NCBI RefSeq assembly: GCF_000702905.1
Contig: NZ_JNKR01000004.1
Location: 1 to 64,000 of the forward strand
Direction: 5' to 3'
From: Mitsuokella jalaludinii DSM 13811
GTDB taxonomy: Bacteria > Bacillota > Negativicutes > Selenomonadales > Selenomonadaceae
DNA: 64,000 nt
The translations under genes and the position numbers were made by a program. Positions within the stretch are counted from its first letter, which is position 1, and each line of letters starts with the position of its first letter. Positions 42,221 through 51,650 of the stretch are shown in pieces. The notes below the pieces were generated by a model. The model searched no databases, was not told the origin of the DNA, and saw only the letters and a program-made list of their open reading frames with translations.

Positions 42221-42661
42221 ATGGAATTAGATATCAACGAGATCCAGAAGATCCTGCCGCATCGCCCGCCGATGCTGCTCGTCGACCGCATCATCGAGCT
42301 CGAGCCGTTCAAGTCGGCGACGGGCATCAAGAATGTCACGATGAATGAGCCGCACTTCCTGGGCCACTTCCCGGGCCACCCGATCATGCCGGGCGTCCTG
42401 ATCCTCGAGGCGATGGCACAGGTCGGCGGCGTCGCCATGCTCTATCCAGAAGAGCACCGCGGTAAGATCGCACTGTTCGGCGGTATGGAGCACGTCAAGT
42501 TCAAGCGCCAGGTCGTGCCGGGCGACCAGCTCGTCACGAAGGCACAGCTCGTGCGCACGCGCGGTGACTTCGGCCTGCTCCACTGCGATGGCTATGTCGA
42601 CGGCGAACTCGCTGCTTCGGCAGATTTCAAGTTTGCATTGAAAAAGGGCGAAGATCTTTGA
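42221..42661 (+). CDS. fabZ: 3-Hydroxyacyl-ACP dehydratase
   Basis: Dehydrates 3-hydroxyacyl-ACP in fatty acid elongation, competing with LpxA/LpxD for the same hydroxyacyl donor. The 146-residue hot-dog protein has IQKILPHRPPMLLVD, the catalytic histidine in GHFPGHPIMPGVL and the acidic residue in LEAMAQ. Its place between lpxC and lpxA lets lipid A and phospholipid synthesis be balanced together. The following 177 bp to lpxA hold no gene and no convincing promoter. Confidence 0.95.
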   Translation: MELDINEIQKILPHRPPMLLVDRIIELEPFKSATGIKNVTMNEPHFLGHFPGHPIMPGVLILEAMAQVGGVAMLYPEEHRGKIALFGGMEHVKFKRQVVPGDQLVTKAQLVRTRGDFGLLHCDGYVDGELAASADFKFALKKGEDL

Positions 42662-42838
42662 TTTCTGCCTCTATCAATTGCCTAAACGCATGTAGTCTTT
42701 GTTCAACTCGAAAAACGCCCAGATTTGCAGTCAAATGAGATACAGGAATGATGAGGGTATTCAGGAGTATATAGAAAAGGACAGAGCAAACTGGCCGGCC
42801 AGGACCGGCATTGGAGGAAGGTTAAGGAGTTGGAGCAG

Positions 42839-43651
42839 ATGAATACGGACAACAAGGTCACTGCAAATATACATGAAACAGCTGTGGTCGCGCCAGGTGC
42901 AAAGATCGCAGAGAATGTCGAGATCGGGCCTTACTCGGTCATCGGCGAGAATGTCGAGATTGGCGAAGGCACGAAGATCGGCCCGCACGTCGTCATCCAC
43001 GGCTGGACCCAGATCGGCAGGGACTGCCGCATCTTCCAGGGAGCGTCCATCGGCGAGGAGCCGCAGGACCTCAAGTTCCGCGGAGAGAAGAGCTACACGG
43101 TCATCGGTGACCGCACGACGATCCGCGAGGGTGCGACAATCCACCGTGCGACAGGTGAGGGTGAGGAGACGCGCGTCGGCAACGACTGCCTGCTCATGGC
43201 GCTCACGCATGTCGCGCACAACTGCGTCGTCGGCAACCACGTCATCATGTCGAACCTCGCGAGCCTCGCGGGCCACGCTGTCGTCGAGGACCGCGCTGTC
43301 ATCGGCGGCATGGCTGGTGTCCACCAGTTCGTCAAGATCGGCCGCAATGCGATGGTCGGCGGCATGTCGAAGCTCACGCAGGATGTCGTGCCGTACACGA
43401 TCGTCGATGGCCAGCCGGCCAAGGTCGTCGGCCTCAACGCCGTCGGCATCTCGCGCGCCGGCATCCAGTTAGAGGCGCGCCGCAACATCAAGAAGGCATA
43501 CAAGCTGCTCTATCGCTCGGGCCTGAGCTTGCAGCAGGCAATCGCCGTCATCGAGCAGGAAGTCGATTCCTGCGAAGAGGTCGAGCATTTCCTGCGCTTC
43601 CTGCGCAATGCAGAGCGCGGCATCTGCCGCGAGCGCAGAGAGCGCGACTGA
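42839..43651 (+). CDS. lpxA: UDP-N-acetylglucosamine O-acyltransferase
   Basis: First step of lipid A synthesis. The 270-residue protein is a left-handed beta-helix of hexapeptide repeats (about 12-190) with the catalytic histidine in THVAHNCVVGN, GEEPQDLKFRGEKS, and a C-terminal helical bundle (about 200-270) with NAVGISRAGI. The ATG at 42839 lies nine bases after AAGGAG; the TTG at 42830 touches the site. The chain-length ruler residue cannot be judged by eye. lpxI follows after 48 bp. Confidence 0.95.
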   Translation: MNTDNKVTANIHETAVVAPGAKIAENVEIGPYSVIGENVEIGEGTKIGPHVVIHGWTQIGRDCRIFQGASIGEEPQDLKFRGEKSYTVIGDRTTIREGATIHRATGEGEETRVGNDCLLMALTHVAHNCVVGNHVIMSNLASLAGHAVVEDRAVIGGMAGVHQFVKIGRNAMVGGMSKLTQDVVPYTIVDGQPAKVVGLNAVGISRAGIQLEARRNIKKAYKLLYRSGLSLQQAIAVIEQEVDSCEEVEHFLRFLRNAERGICRERRERD

Positions 43652-43699
43652 AAGCGCTCAGGACTGAGATGAGGGAGTAGGAATTTCGGGGGAATCGTT

Positions 43700-44503
43700 A
43701 TGGAAAGAATCGGATTGCTGGCCGGCGCCGGCAAACTGCCAGTTGAGTGTGCGAAGGCGGCAAAGCTCCTCGGTTATGAGGTCTATGCCGTCGCTCTGCT
43801 GCCGGAGACGGACGCAGAGCTCAAGGAATGCACGGCGGACTGCCAGTCCATCAGCATCGCGCATCTCGATGCCGTGCTGAACTATCTCAAGGAACACCAG
43901 GTCAGCAAGGTCACGATGATCGGCAAGGTCACGAAGGAGCTGCTGTTCTCGGGCAAGGTGCAGCCGGACGCTCGCATGCTGAAGCTCATCATGGAGCTGC
44001 CGGACCGCAAGGACGACACGATCATGATGATGTTCGTGCGGGAACTCGCCAAGGCTGGCATCCAGGCCTTTGACCAGACGGCGCTCATACGCCGCCTGAT
44101 GCCGCACCGCGGCGTCATCACGAAGCGCGAGCCGACGGCTGAGGAACGCAAGGACATGGAGTTCGGCTTCCGCATGGCCAAGGAGATCGGCCGCCTCGAT
44201 GTCGGCCAGACAGCCGTCGTCAAGAACATGGCCGTCATGGCGCTCGAGGCCATCGAGGGCACGGATGCCTGCATCCACCGCGGCGGTCAGCTCGCGCGCG
44301 GCGGCGCAGTCGTTGCCAAGGTCGCCAAGCCGCAGCAGGATGACCGCTTCGATGTGCCGACTGTCGGACTCGCGACCATCCAGAGCATGGTGGATGTCGG
44401 GGCGACGGCTCTGGCAATCGAGGCCGACAAGACGCTCCTCGTCGAGCGTGAGGAGATGCTCGCACTGGCAGAGGCCAATAACATAACGATTGCAGCCATC
44501 TAA
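43700..44503 (+). CDS. lpxI: UDP-2,3-diacylglucosamine diphosphatase, LpxI type
   Basis: Splits UDP-2,3-diacylglucosamine to lipid X and UMP. The 267-residue protein belongs to the DUF1009/LpxI family (found in alphaproteobacteria and others), not the LpxH metallophosphoesterase family: it opens GLLAGAGKLPVECAKAA, holds IGKVTKELLFSG, and has a C-terminal domain with GTDACIHRGGQLARGGAVVAK-type sequence including the catalytic acidic residue, and FDVPTVGL. No lpxH is seen here, so LpxI fills this step. It sits between lpxA and lpxB as the pathway order suggests. Confidence 0.93.
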   Translation: MERIGLLAGAGKLPVECAKAAKLLGYEVYAVALLPETDAELKECTADCQSISIAHLDAVLNYLKEHQVSKVTMIGKVTKELLFSGKVQPDARMLKLIMELPDRKDDTIMMMFVRELAKAGIQAFDQTALIRRLMPHRGVITKREPTAEERKDMEFGFRMAKEIGRLDVGQTAVVKNMAVMALEAIEGTDACIHRGGQLARGGAVVAKVAKPQQDDRFDVPTVGLATIQSMVDVGATALAIEADKTLLVEREEMLALAEANNITIAAI

Positions 44504-44516
44504 GTGTGTGATTGTG

Positions 44517-44560
44517 AGACGCGGCGGAACCAGGAATGCTGGTATCCTCGCGTCTTTTCG
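44517..44560 (+). terminator. Weak hairpin between lpxI and lpxB
   Basis: AGACGCG (44517-44523) pairs with CGCGTCT (44549-44555) followed by TTTTC, with an inner AACCAGGA/TGGTATCCT pairing. It may attenuate rather than end transcription. Confidence 0.4.
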
Positions 44561-44597
44561 GCTTTTCTTATGGGTGTGGGACTGAGGAGGTTTGTGG

Positions 44598-45746
44598 ATG
44601 AAGATCATGATGTCAGCCGGCGAGGTGTCGGGCGACCTGCACGGGGAGCGCCTCGCGCGCGCCGTGCTCGAGCAGGCACCCGATACCGAGCTCATCGGCT
44701 TTGGCGGAGCGCGCATGGAGCGCGCGGGTGTGAAGCTCTTCCGCAATTTCGCGGACTACAATGTCATGGGCGTCTGGGAGGTCATCAAGAACCTCAGGCG
44801 CATCCTCAGGCTCCTCGACGACCTGACGGCGTACATGGAGGAGGAGCGCCCGGACCTCCTCGTCCTCATCGATTACCCGGACTTCAACTGGCGCCTCGCG
44901 AAGCGCGCCAAGAAGCTCGGCATCCCCGTCTTCTCGTACATCCCGCCGTCGGCCTGGGCCTGGCGCAAGGGCCGCGCGAAGAAGTGCGCGGCGCTCGCCG
45001 ACACCTTCGTCGCGATCTTCCCGCACGAGCTGCCCGTCTACGAGGTAGCCGGCGCCAACATCTCGTTCCTCGGGAACCCGCTCGTCGATACGGTCAAGGC
45101 AGAGATCCCCGAGGCGGAGGCGCGCGCATTCTTTGGCATCGCGCCGGGTGACCACGCCGTGCTCCTGATGCCGGGCAGCCGCCGCCAGGAGATTACGATG
45201 CTGCTGCCCGCCATGCTCGAGGCGGCGAAACTGCTCGCGGCCAAGCGCCCCGGGACGAAATTCTTCCTGCCTGTCGCGGCCGCCTCGTATGAGCCGCTCA
45301 TCGAGCAGCTCGTGGCAGAGCACGGCGCAGAAGTCCAGCTCACGCACGAGAACCGCTATGCGCTCATGGGGCTTGCGGATGTGGCGGCAGCGGCCTCGGG
45401 CACGGTCGTCATGGAGGCAGCCCTCATGGGCCTGCCGTGCGTCTCGCTCTACCGGCTCGCGCCGCTCAACTACATGATCGGGCGCGCTCTCGTACACGTC
45501 GAGCACTTCACGCTGCCGAACATCCTGCTCGGCGAGACCATCCAGCCGGAGCTCCTGCAGGACGAGGTGGAGCCGCACCGCATCGCCCGCGAGCTCTCGC
45601 GCCTCTACCGCGGCGAGAGCGCCAGGGAGAAGACATGCGCAAAGCTGATCGAGGCCTGCAAGCGTCTCGGCCCTCCGGGCGCTGCGGGCCGCGTGGCGGC
45701 GAAGATACTCGAGGCGGCACACGACAAACGACATTCAGGAGAATAA
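44598..45746 (+). CDS. lpxB: Lipid A disaccharide synthase
   Basis: Joins lipid X and UDP-diacylglucosamine into the beta-1,6 disaccharide. The 382-residue GT19 enzyme starts MKIMMSAGEVSGDLHG, contains LIDYPDFNWRLAK, YIPPSAWAWRKGRA, FLGNPLVDTV, LLMPGSRRQE and the AASGTVVMEAALMGLP donor-binding block, all standard. The ATG at 44598 follows GAGGAGG; a TTG two codons earlier is inside the optimal spacing zone but less likely. It ends one base before msbA, implying coupled translation. Confidence 0.95.
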   Translation: MKIMMSAGEVSGDLHGERLARAVLEQAPDTELIGFGGARMERAGVKLFRNFADYNVMGVWEVIKNLRRILRLLDDLTAYMEEERPDLLVLIDYPDFNWRLAKRAKKLGIPVFSYIPPSAWAWRKGRAKKCAALADTFVAIFPHELPVYEVAGANISFLGNPLVDTVKAEIPEAEARAFFGIAPGDHAVLLMPGSRRQEITMLLPAMLEAAKLLAAKRPGTKFFLPVAAASYEPLIEQLVAEHGAEVQLTHENRYALMGLADVAAAASGTVVMEAALMGLPCVSLYRLAPLNYMIGRALVHVEHFTLPNILLGETIQPELLQDEVEPHRIARELSRLYRGESAREKTCAKLIEACKRLGPPGAAGRVAAKILEAAHDKRHSGE

Positions 45747-45747
45747 C

Positions 45748-47478
45748 ATGAAGAATTACAAGCGGCTGCTCCAATACATGCGGCCATATGTCAAGCAGCT
45801 CATACTGGCCATCTTCTGCATCATCATGGCGGCGGCGGCCAACCTCTACCTGCCCTGGATCATCAAGGACATGATCGATAAGGTGCTGGCCGAGAAGGAC
45901 ATGGTGATGCTCAACCTCATCTGCGTCGGCATCATCGTCGTCTTCCTCCTGCGCGGCATCTTCTTCTACGGGCAGTCGTACCTCGTCTCGTTCATCGGCC
46001 AGAAGGTCATCATCGATGTGCGCGAGGTCATGTTCCGCAAGTTCCAGCGCATGCCGATGGCCTACTTCGACCGCCATCAGACGGGCGAGGTCATGAGCTA
46101 CATCACGAACGATGTAGCGGCCATCCAGTCGGCACTCGTCGACCAGCTCATCGAGATGGTCACGGAGGGATCCATCCTCATCGGCTCGCTCGTCATGATG
46201 ATCGTGCTCGACTGGAAGCTCTCCATCCTGACGCTCGTCATCATCCCGCTCGTCGGCCAGGCCATGAAGATCTTCGGGCGCAAGATCAAGCGCAACGGCA
46301 CGGTCATCCAGGAGCGCATGGCCGACATCACCTCGCTCCTGCAGGAGAGCGTCTCGTCTATCCGCGTCGTCAAGTCGTTCGTGCGCGAGAACTACGAGAT
46401 CAAGCGCTTCTGCCGCCAGAATGAGCTCAACTTCCAGGCGGCGATGAAGAACGTCCAGCTCACGAGCCTCTTGACGCCGTCCGTTGAGTTCCTCGCGGCC
46501 ATCTCGGTCACGGTCATCATCTGGTTCGGCGGCTACGAGGTCGTCAACGGCGAGATGACGGCCGGTGCACTCGTCGCCTTCCTGACGTACGCTGTCAACC
46601 TCGCAAACCCGGTCAAGCGCCTCTCGCGCGTCTACGGCAACCTGCAGCGCGCGATGGCCGCCGTCGACCGCGTCTTCGCCGTCATCGACCTCAAGGAGAC
46701 GATCACGGACAAGCCGGACGCCAAGGAACTGCCGAAGGTCAAGGGGCACGTCGTCTTCGACCACGTCTCTTTCGAGTACAAGAAGGGCGTGCCGGCACTC
46801 TCCGACGTCAGCCTCGAAGTGAAGCCCGGCCAGATGATCGCCTTTGTCGGCCCGAGCGGCGCCGGCAAGTCGACAATCGCCAACCTGATCCCGCGCTTCT
46901 ACGAAGTGACGTCAGGCAGTATCTCCATCGACGGCTTTGACATCCGCGATGTCACCGTCTCGTCGCTGCGCGAGCAGATCGGCATCGTGCCGCAGGAGAC
47001 AATGCTCTTCTCGACGACGGTGCGCGAGAACATCCGCTACGGCCGCCTCGATGCGACGGACGAGGAAGTCGAGCAAGCGGCGAAGGCCGCCAATGCCGAC
47101 GGCTTCATCCGCGAACTGCCGAACGGCTACGACACGAAGATCGGCGAGCGCGGGCTCAACCTCTCGGGCGGCCAGCGCCAGCGCATGGCCATCGCGCGCG
47201 CCATCCTCAAGAACCCGCAGATCCTGATCCTCGACGAGGCGACGTCGGCGCTCGACACGGAGAGCGAGAAGATCGTGCAGGCGGCCCTCGACAAGCTCAT
47301 GGTCGGCCGCACTTCCTTCGTCATCGCACACCGCCTCTCGACGATCTTCAACGCCGACCAGATTTACGTCATCGACAACGGTCACATCAAGGAGCACGGC
47401 ACTCACGAGGAACTGCTCAAGATGGGTGGCCTCTACAGTTATCTCTACAATATCCAGTTCAACAAGAAAAACGCGTAA
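45748..47478 (+). CDS. msbA: Lipid A export ABC transporter, MsbA type
   Basis: Flips the lipid A core across the inner membrane. The 576-residue half-transporter has six membrane helices (about 15-310), then an ATPase domain with Walker A GPSGAGKST, Q-loop GIVPQETM, signature LSGGQRQRM, Walker B ILILDEATSALD and the switch histidine in AHRLST. It functions as a homodimer. Position directly between lpxB and waaA makes lipid A the natural substrate, although multidrug exporters share the architecture. Confidence 0.93.
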   Translation: MKNYKRLLQYMRPYVKQLILAIFCIIMAAAANLYLPWIIKDMIDKVLAEKDMVMLNLICVGIIVVFLLRGIFFYGQSYLVSFIGQKVIIDVREVMFRKFQRMPMAYFDRHQTGEVMSYITNDVAAIQSALVDQLIEMVTEGSILIGSLVMMIVLDWKLSILTLVIIPLVGQAMKIFGRKIKRNGTVIQERMADITSLLQESVSSIRVVKSFVRENYEIKRFCRQNELNFQAAMKNVQLTSLLTPSVEFLAAISVTVIIWFGGYEVVNGEMTAGALVAFLTYAVNLANPVKRLSRVYGNLQRAMAAVDRVFAVIDLKETITDKPDAKELPKVKGHVVFDHVSFEYKKGVPALSDVSLEVKPGQMIAFVGPSGAGKSTIANLIPRFYEVTSGSISIDGFDIRDVTVSSLREQIGIVPQETMLFSTTVRENIRYGRLDATDEEVEQAAKAANADGFIRELPNGYDTKIGERGLNLSGGQRQRMAIARAILKNPQILILDEATSALDTESEKIVQAALDKLMVGRTSFVIAHRLSTIFNADQIYVIDNGHIKEHGTHEELLKMGGLYSYLYNIQFNKKNA

Positions 47479-47493
47479 GAAGGGGAAGAGGAT

Positions 47494-49980
47494 ATGCAAC
47501 TACTCTATAATATAGCGGCCATCATCATCGTGATCCTGATCATCCCGATGTTCATGGTCCGCTCGGTGCGTGAGAAAGGCTTTGTCGAACGCATCCGGCA
47601 GAGCCTGGGCTTCTTCCCCGAACACGCTCTCGACAAGGTGGAGAAGAAGGACTGCATCTGGGTTCATGCGGCCTCTGTCGGCGAGATCGTCGCGACGAGT
47701 CCGCTCATCAAGGAGTTCCGCAAGGAGTTCCCGAAGAGCCCCATCCTCGTCTCTGTCGTCACGACGAGCGGTTACGAGATGGCCAACCGCATCATCAAGG
47801 ATGCTGATGCGATCATCTACTTCCCGCTCGACCTGCCGTGGCTGGCCGGCCACGTGCTGCGGCGCATCCGCCCGCGCGTCTTCCTGCCGGTCGAGACGGA
47901 GCTCTGGCCGAACTTCCTGCGCACGGCGCGCAAGATCCACGTGCCGGTCATGATGGTCAACGGCCGCATCAGTGACAAGAGCGTCAAGCAGTACAAGCAC
48001 CTGCACAGCCTGCTGCGCAACATGATCGGGACGGTCAAGCTCTTCGCGATGCAGTCGCCTATCGATGCGGAGTACATCATGCGCCTCGGCGCACCGCAGG
48101 AGCTCGTGACTGTCACGGGCAACACGAAGTTCGACCAGACGTACACCGATGTCAGTCCCGAGGAGAAGCAGAAGATCATCGAGGAAATGGGCCTTTCCAA
48201 GAACGATGGCATCTTCCTCGCCGGCTCGACGCACCGCGGCGAGGAGGAGGCCGTGCTGCAGGCATTCAAGGCCGTGCGCGAGACGCATCCGCACGCACGC
48301 CTCGTCATCGCGCCGCGCGAGCTCCTGCGCACGATGGAGGTCGTCCACCTCTGCCGCAAGGCAGGCTTTTCGGTCACGACGCGCACGAAGCTCCAGAACG
48401 AAGCGCCGCAGGATGAGGACATCGTCATCCTCGACACGATCGGTGAGCTCGGCAAGGTCTACAGCATCGGCGATGTCGTCTTCGTCGGCGGCAGCCTCGT
48501 GCCGCACGGCGGCCACAACATCCTCGAGCCGGCCGCGCACGGCAAAGCCATCATCGTCGGCTCGCACATGTTCAACTTCAAGGACACCTACGCGCTCTTC
48601 AAGAACCGCGACGCCTGCCTGACCGTGAAGAACGGCGAGGAACTCGCGAAGCAGGTCACGCGCCTCTTCGACGAGCCGGAGCACCGCCACCGCATGGAGG
48701 AAGAGACGCGCGCCATCGTGCGCGAGAACAAGGGCGCTTCGCGCAAGTCGGCCATCCTGCTCCACCAGATGCTCGAGAGCTATGAGAGCAGTCCCGAGAA
48801 CCGCCATCACGTGCGCTCTACCCAGAAGATCACGAACTTCCAGACCTATTTCATCGACCTTGTCCATAGTAAAGAGGTGGACGGGCTCTTCCCGCACCTC
48901 ATCATGGGCATCCTCTACATCTTCTCGCTGATCTACGGCCTGCTCGTCAACATCAAGCTGGCCGGCTACAAGTACGGCATCTTCCAGAAACAGAAGCTCG
49001 ACTGCTTCGTCATCAGCCTCGGCAACGTGACGGTCGGCGGCACGGGCAAGACGCCAACGGCGCAGCGCCTCGCGCGTGACATCCGCGACATGGGCTACCG
49101 CGTCGTCATCCTCAACCGCGGCTACCGCGCCAAATGGCACGGGGAGGTCGGCATCGTCTCCGACGGCAAGCGCCTGCACATGGATGCGGCGGAGGCCGGC
49201 GATGAGGCGTACATGCTCGCCAAGCACCTGCCGGAGGTCCCCGTGCTCATCGGCGCGGAGCGCGCCAAGACGGGCCGCTACGCGATGGAGCACTTCGGGG
49301 CGGAGGTAGCCATCCTCGACGACGGCTACCAGCATTGGCAACTCGAGCGCGATCTCGACATCCTGCTCGTCGATGCCGTCAACGTCTTCGGCAACGGCTA
49401 CATCCTGCCGCGCGGCACCCTGCGCGAGCCGATCTCGCACATCAGCCGTGCCGACATCTGCCTGATGACGAAGGTCGACCAGGCGGCGGCCGGCTCCTGC
49501 GACTACATCCGCGAGACGGTGCACCGCTACAATCCGGAGGCGCGCATCGTCGAGAGCATCCATCAGCCGCGCTGCTTCATCCCGCTGACGGAGTGGTACG
49601 TCAACATCGCGAGCCAAGGCATCGACATCGCGCAGATGCGCGGCAAGCGCATCATGGCCGTCTCGGCCATCGGCAACCCCGCCTCCTTCGAGCAGACGCT
49701 TTCCGACCTCGGTGCGGTGATCATCGAGAGCCTGCGCTATCCGGACCATCACGACTACGCGATGTCCGAGATGACGGACATCTTCCAGCAGGCCGAAAAT
49801 GCCGGCGCGGAGGCCATCGTCATCACGGAGAAGGATGCCGTCAAGATCCCGGCGGATGTGGCCCGCGAGAAGTGGTCCATCCCGATCTACGTCATCTGCG
49901 TGGAAGTCAACTTCCAGAAGGGCAGCGAAGGCCTCGCGGATCTCTTGAAGAAGCGCCTGGCCGAGCGCCTTGGCCACTGA
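47494..49980 (+). CDS. Bifunctional Kdo transferase (WaaA) / tetraacyldisaccharide 4'-kinase (LpxK) fusion
   Basis: An 828-residue single frame with two lipid A enzymes. Residues 1 to about 425 are WaaA/KdtA: membrane anchor (2-22), WVHAASVGEI, PVETELWPNFL, GNTKFDQ, VFVGGSLVPHGGHN. From about 450 a second membrane segment (VDGLFPHLIMGILYIF) begins LpxK, with its P-loop GNVTVGGTGKT (510-520), LNRGYRAK, GDEAYMLAKHLP and ILDDGYQHW. LpxK phosphorylates lipid A disaccharide before WaaA adds Kdo, so the enzyme order in the chain is opposite to the reaction order. No stop or frameshift lies between them. Confidence 0.93.
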   Translation: MQLLYNIAAIIIVILIIPMFMVRSVREKGFVERIRQSLGFFPEHALDKVEKKDCIWVHAASVGEIVATSPLIKEFRKEFPKSPILVSVVTTSGYEMANRIIKDADAIIYFPLDLPWLAGHVLRRIRPRVFLPVETELWPNFLRTARKIHVPVMMVNGRISDKSVKQYKHLHSLLRNMIGTVKLFAMQSPIDAEYIMRLGAPQELVTVTGNTKFDQTYTDVSPEEKQKIIEEMGLSKNDGIFLAGSTHRGEEEAVLQAFKAVRETHPHARLVIAPRELLRTMEVVHLCRKAGFSVTTRTKLQNEAPQDEDIVILDTIGELGKVYSIGDVVFVGGSLVPHGGHNILEPAAHGKAIIVGSHMFNFKDTYALFKNRDACLTVKNGEELAKQVTRLFDEPEHRHRMEEETRAIVRENKGASRKSAILLHQMLESYESSPENRHHVRSTQKITNFQTYFIDLVHSKEVDGLFPHLIMGILYIFSLIYGLLVNIKLAGYKYGIFQKQKLDCFVISLGNVTVGGTGKTPTAQRLARDIRDMGYRVVILNRGYRAKWHGEVGIVSDGKRLHMDAAEAGDEAYMLAKHLPEVPVLIGAERAKTGRYAMEHFGAEVAILDDGYQHWQLERDLDILLVDAVNVFGNGYILPRGTLREPISHISRADICLMTKVDQAAAGSCDYIRETVHRYNPEARIVESIHQPRCFIPLTEWYVNIASQGIDIAQMRGKRIMAVSAIGNPASFEQTLSDLGAVIIESLRYPDHHDYAMSEMTDIFQQAENAGAEAIVITEKDAVKIPADVAREKWSIPIYVICVEVNFQKGSEGLADLLKKRLAERLGH

Positions 49981-50017
49981 TCTCTGCTTGTGCACTAGAA
50001 GAAAGGACAGGAAACCC

Positions 50018-50752
50018 ATGAATGTTCTCTGTGTCATCCCGGCGCGCTACGCATCGACGCGCCTGCCCGGCAAGCCGCTCAAGGACATTGCCGGCAAACC
50101 CATGATCTGCCGCGTCTATGAGCGCGCCGCCAAGGCTTCGCGCGTCGCGGCAGCTATCGTCGCTACGGACGACAGCCGTATCTACGACGCTGTCCTGCAG
50201 CATGGCGGCAAGGCCGTCATGACGCGCAAGGATCATCCGACGGGCACGGACCGCCTCGCCGAAGTCGCCGAGAAGTACCAGGACGTCGACCTCATCATCA
50301 ACGTTCAGGGCGACGAGCCGCTCATCGAGCCTAAGCTCATTGACGAGCTGGCCGCTGCCTTTGACGGGGACGCGGACCTGCAGATGGCGACGGTCTGCAC
50401 CGAGATCACGGATGAGTCCGAGCAGCAGAATCCCAACAACGTCAAGGTCGTCATGGACAAGCAGGGCTATGCGCTCTACTTCTCGCGCTCGCTGCTGCCG
50501 TACCCGCGTCACGAGGGCACGCCCGTCTACAAGCACATCGGCATCTACGCTTACAAGCGTGACTTCTTGCTCGCGTATGCCAAGATGGCGGAGACGCCCT
50601 TGGAGCACGCGGAGAGCCTCGAGCAGCTGCGCGCCCTCGAGAACGGCTATCGCATCAAGGTCATCAAGACGCCGTACCGCTTTGTCGGCGTGGACACGGC
50701 GGAGGACCTCGAGAAGGTCAATGCAATCTATCGCCAGATGATGCAGGGATAA
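50018..50752 (+). CDS. kdsB: 3-Deoxy-manno-octulosonate cytidylyltransferase
   Basis: Activates Kdo as CMP-Kdo for WaaA. The 244-residue enzyme has the N-terminal nucleotide-binding [32 protein letters not shown], the [11 protein letters not shown] and [12 protein letters not shown] segments, and [10 protein letters not shown] near the end. Start at 50018 ([11 protein letters not shown]) is chosen with AGGACAGGA upstream; a frame beginning earlier overlaps waaA-lpxK. kdsA follows after 61 bp. Confidence 0.95.
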   Translation: MNVLCVIPARYASTRLPGKPLKDIAGKPMICRVYERAAKASRVAAAIVATDDSRIYDAVLQHGGKAVMTRKDHPTGTDRLAEVAEKYQDVDLIINVQGDEPLIEPKLIDELAAAFDGDADLQMATVCTEITDESEQQNPNNVKVVMDKQGYALYFSRSLLPYPRHEGTPVYKHIGIYAYKRDFLLAYAKMAETPLEHAESLEQLRALENGYRIKVIKTPYRFVGVDTAEDLEKVNAIYRQMMQG

Positions 50753-50813
50753 TGCCTGCCGGTATGGAACTTTTACACATGGCAATCAGAACAGAAAGTG
50801 GAAGGTGAAACGC

Positions 50814-51638
50814 ATGAATAAGGTCAAGGTTGGAAATTTCATGATCGGCGAGGGAGAGCCCCTCGCACTGCTCGCAGGTCCCTGTGTCCTTGAGGGCATG
50901 GACCGCTGCCTGCTGATCGGGCGCACGATCAAGGAAATCTGCGGCCGTCTCGGCATCAACTACGTGTTCAAGGCTTCGTTCGATAAGGCAAACCGCTCCT
51001 CGTACCACAGCTTCCGCGGCCCCGGACTCAAGAAGGGACTCGAGATGCTGCAGGAGATCAAGGAGACGCTCGATGTGCCCATCGTGACGGACATCCACGA
51101 GACGACGCAGGCAGAGCCTGTCTCTAAGGTGGCCGACATCCTGCAGATCCCGGCCTTCCTCTGCCGCCAGACGGACCTCCTGCACGCCGCTGCCCAGACG
51201 GGCCGCGTCGTCAACGTCAAGAAGGGCCAGTTCCTCGCGCCGGAGGACATGCGCAATGTCGTCGACAAGCTGCACGAGTGCGGCTGTGAGCAGATGCTCT
51301 TGACGGAGCGCGGCGCTTCGTTTGGCTACCACAACCTCGTCGTCGACATGCGCAGCCTGCCGATCATGCGCAGCCTCGGCTACCCTGTCGTCTTTGACGG
51401 CACGCACAGTGTCCAGCTGCCGGGCGGCAATGGCACGACGTCCTCTGGCAACCGCGAGTACGTCGAGTACCTCGTGCGCGCGGCCGCAGGTGCCGGCATC
51501 GACGCACTCTTCCTCGAGGTCCACGACAACCCGGAGGAAGCGCTGTCGGACGGCGCCAACATGGTCTACCTCGACAAGCTTGAGGGCCTGCTGACGGATG
51601 CCCTGGCCATCCACAAGATTGTCCATCGCCAGGCATGA
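50814..51638 (+). CDS. kdsA: 3-Deoxy-8-phosphooctulonate synthase
   Basis: Condenses phosphoenolpyruvate with arabinose 5-phosphate to Kdo 8-phosphate. The 274-residue TIM-barrel protein has [73 protein letters not shown] and [11 protein letters not shown]. In the [13 protein letters not shown] stretch an N is seen where metal-dependent enzymes keep a cysteine several residues on; the class was not resolved. The ATG at 50814 follows GGAAGGTG. kdsD follows. Confidence 0.95.
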   Translation: MNKVKVGNFMIGEGEPLALLAGPCVLEGMDRCLLIGRTIKEICGRLGINYVFKASFDKANRSSYHSFRGPGLKKGLEMLQEIKETLDVPIVTDIHETTQAEPVSKVADILQIPAFLCRQTDLLHAAAQTGRVVNVKKGQFLAPEDMRNVVDKLHECGCEQMLLTERGASFGYHNLVVDMRSLPIMRSLGYPVVFDGTHSVQLPGGNGTTSSGNREYVEYLVRAAAGAGIDALFLEVHDNPEEALSDGANMVYLDKLEGLLTDALAIHKIVHRQA

Positions 51639-51650
51639 GGAGGAAATAGC

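Noticed and set aside
42662-42838. Promoter or small gene in the fabZ-lpxA gap
   Set aside because: No -35/-10 pair with acceptable spacing and no coding frame with a ribosome site other than the lpxA start; I see only untranslated sequence.
47500-50037. 845-codon minus-strand frame opposite waaA-lpxK
   Set aside because: Antisense shadow of the fusion gene, rich in R, D and V; no domain, promoter or ribosome site.
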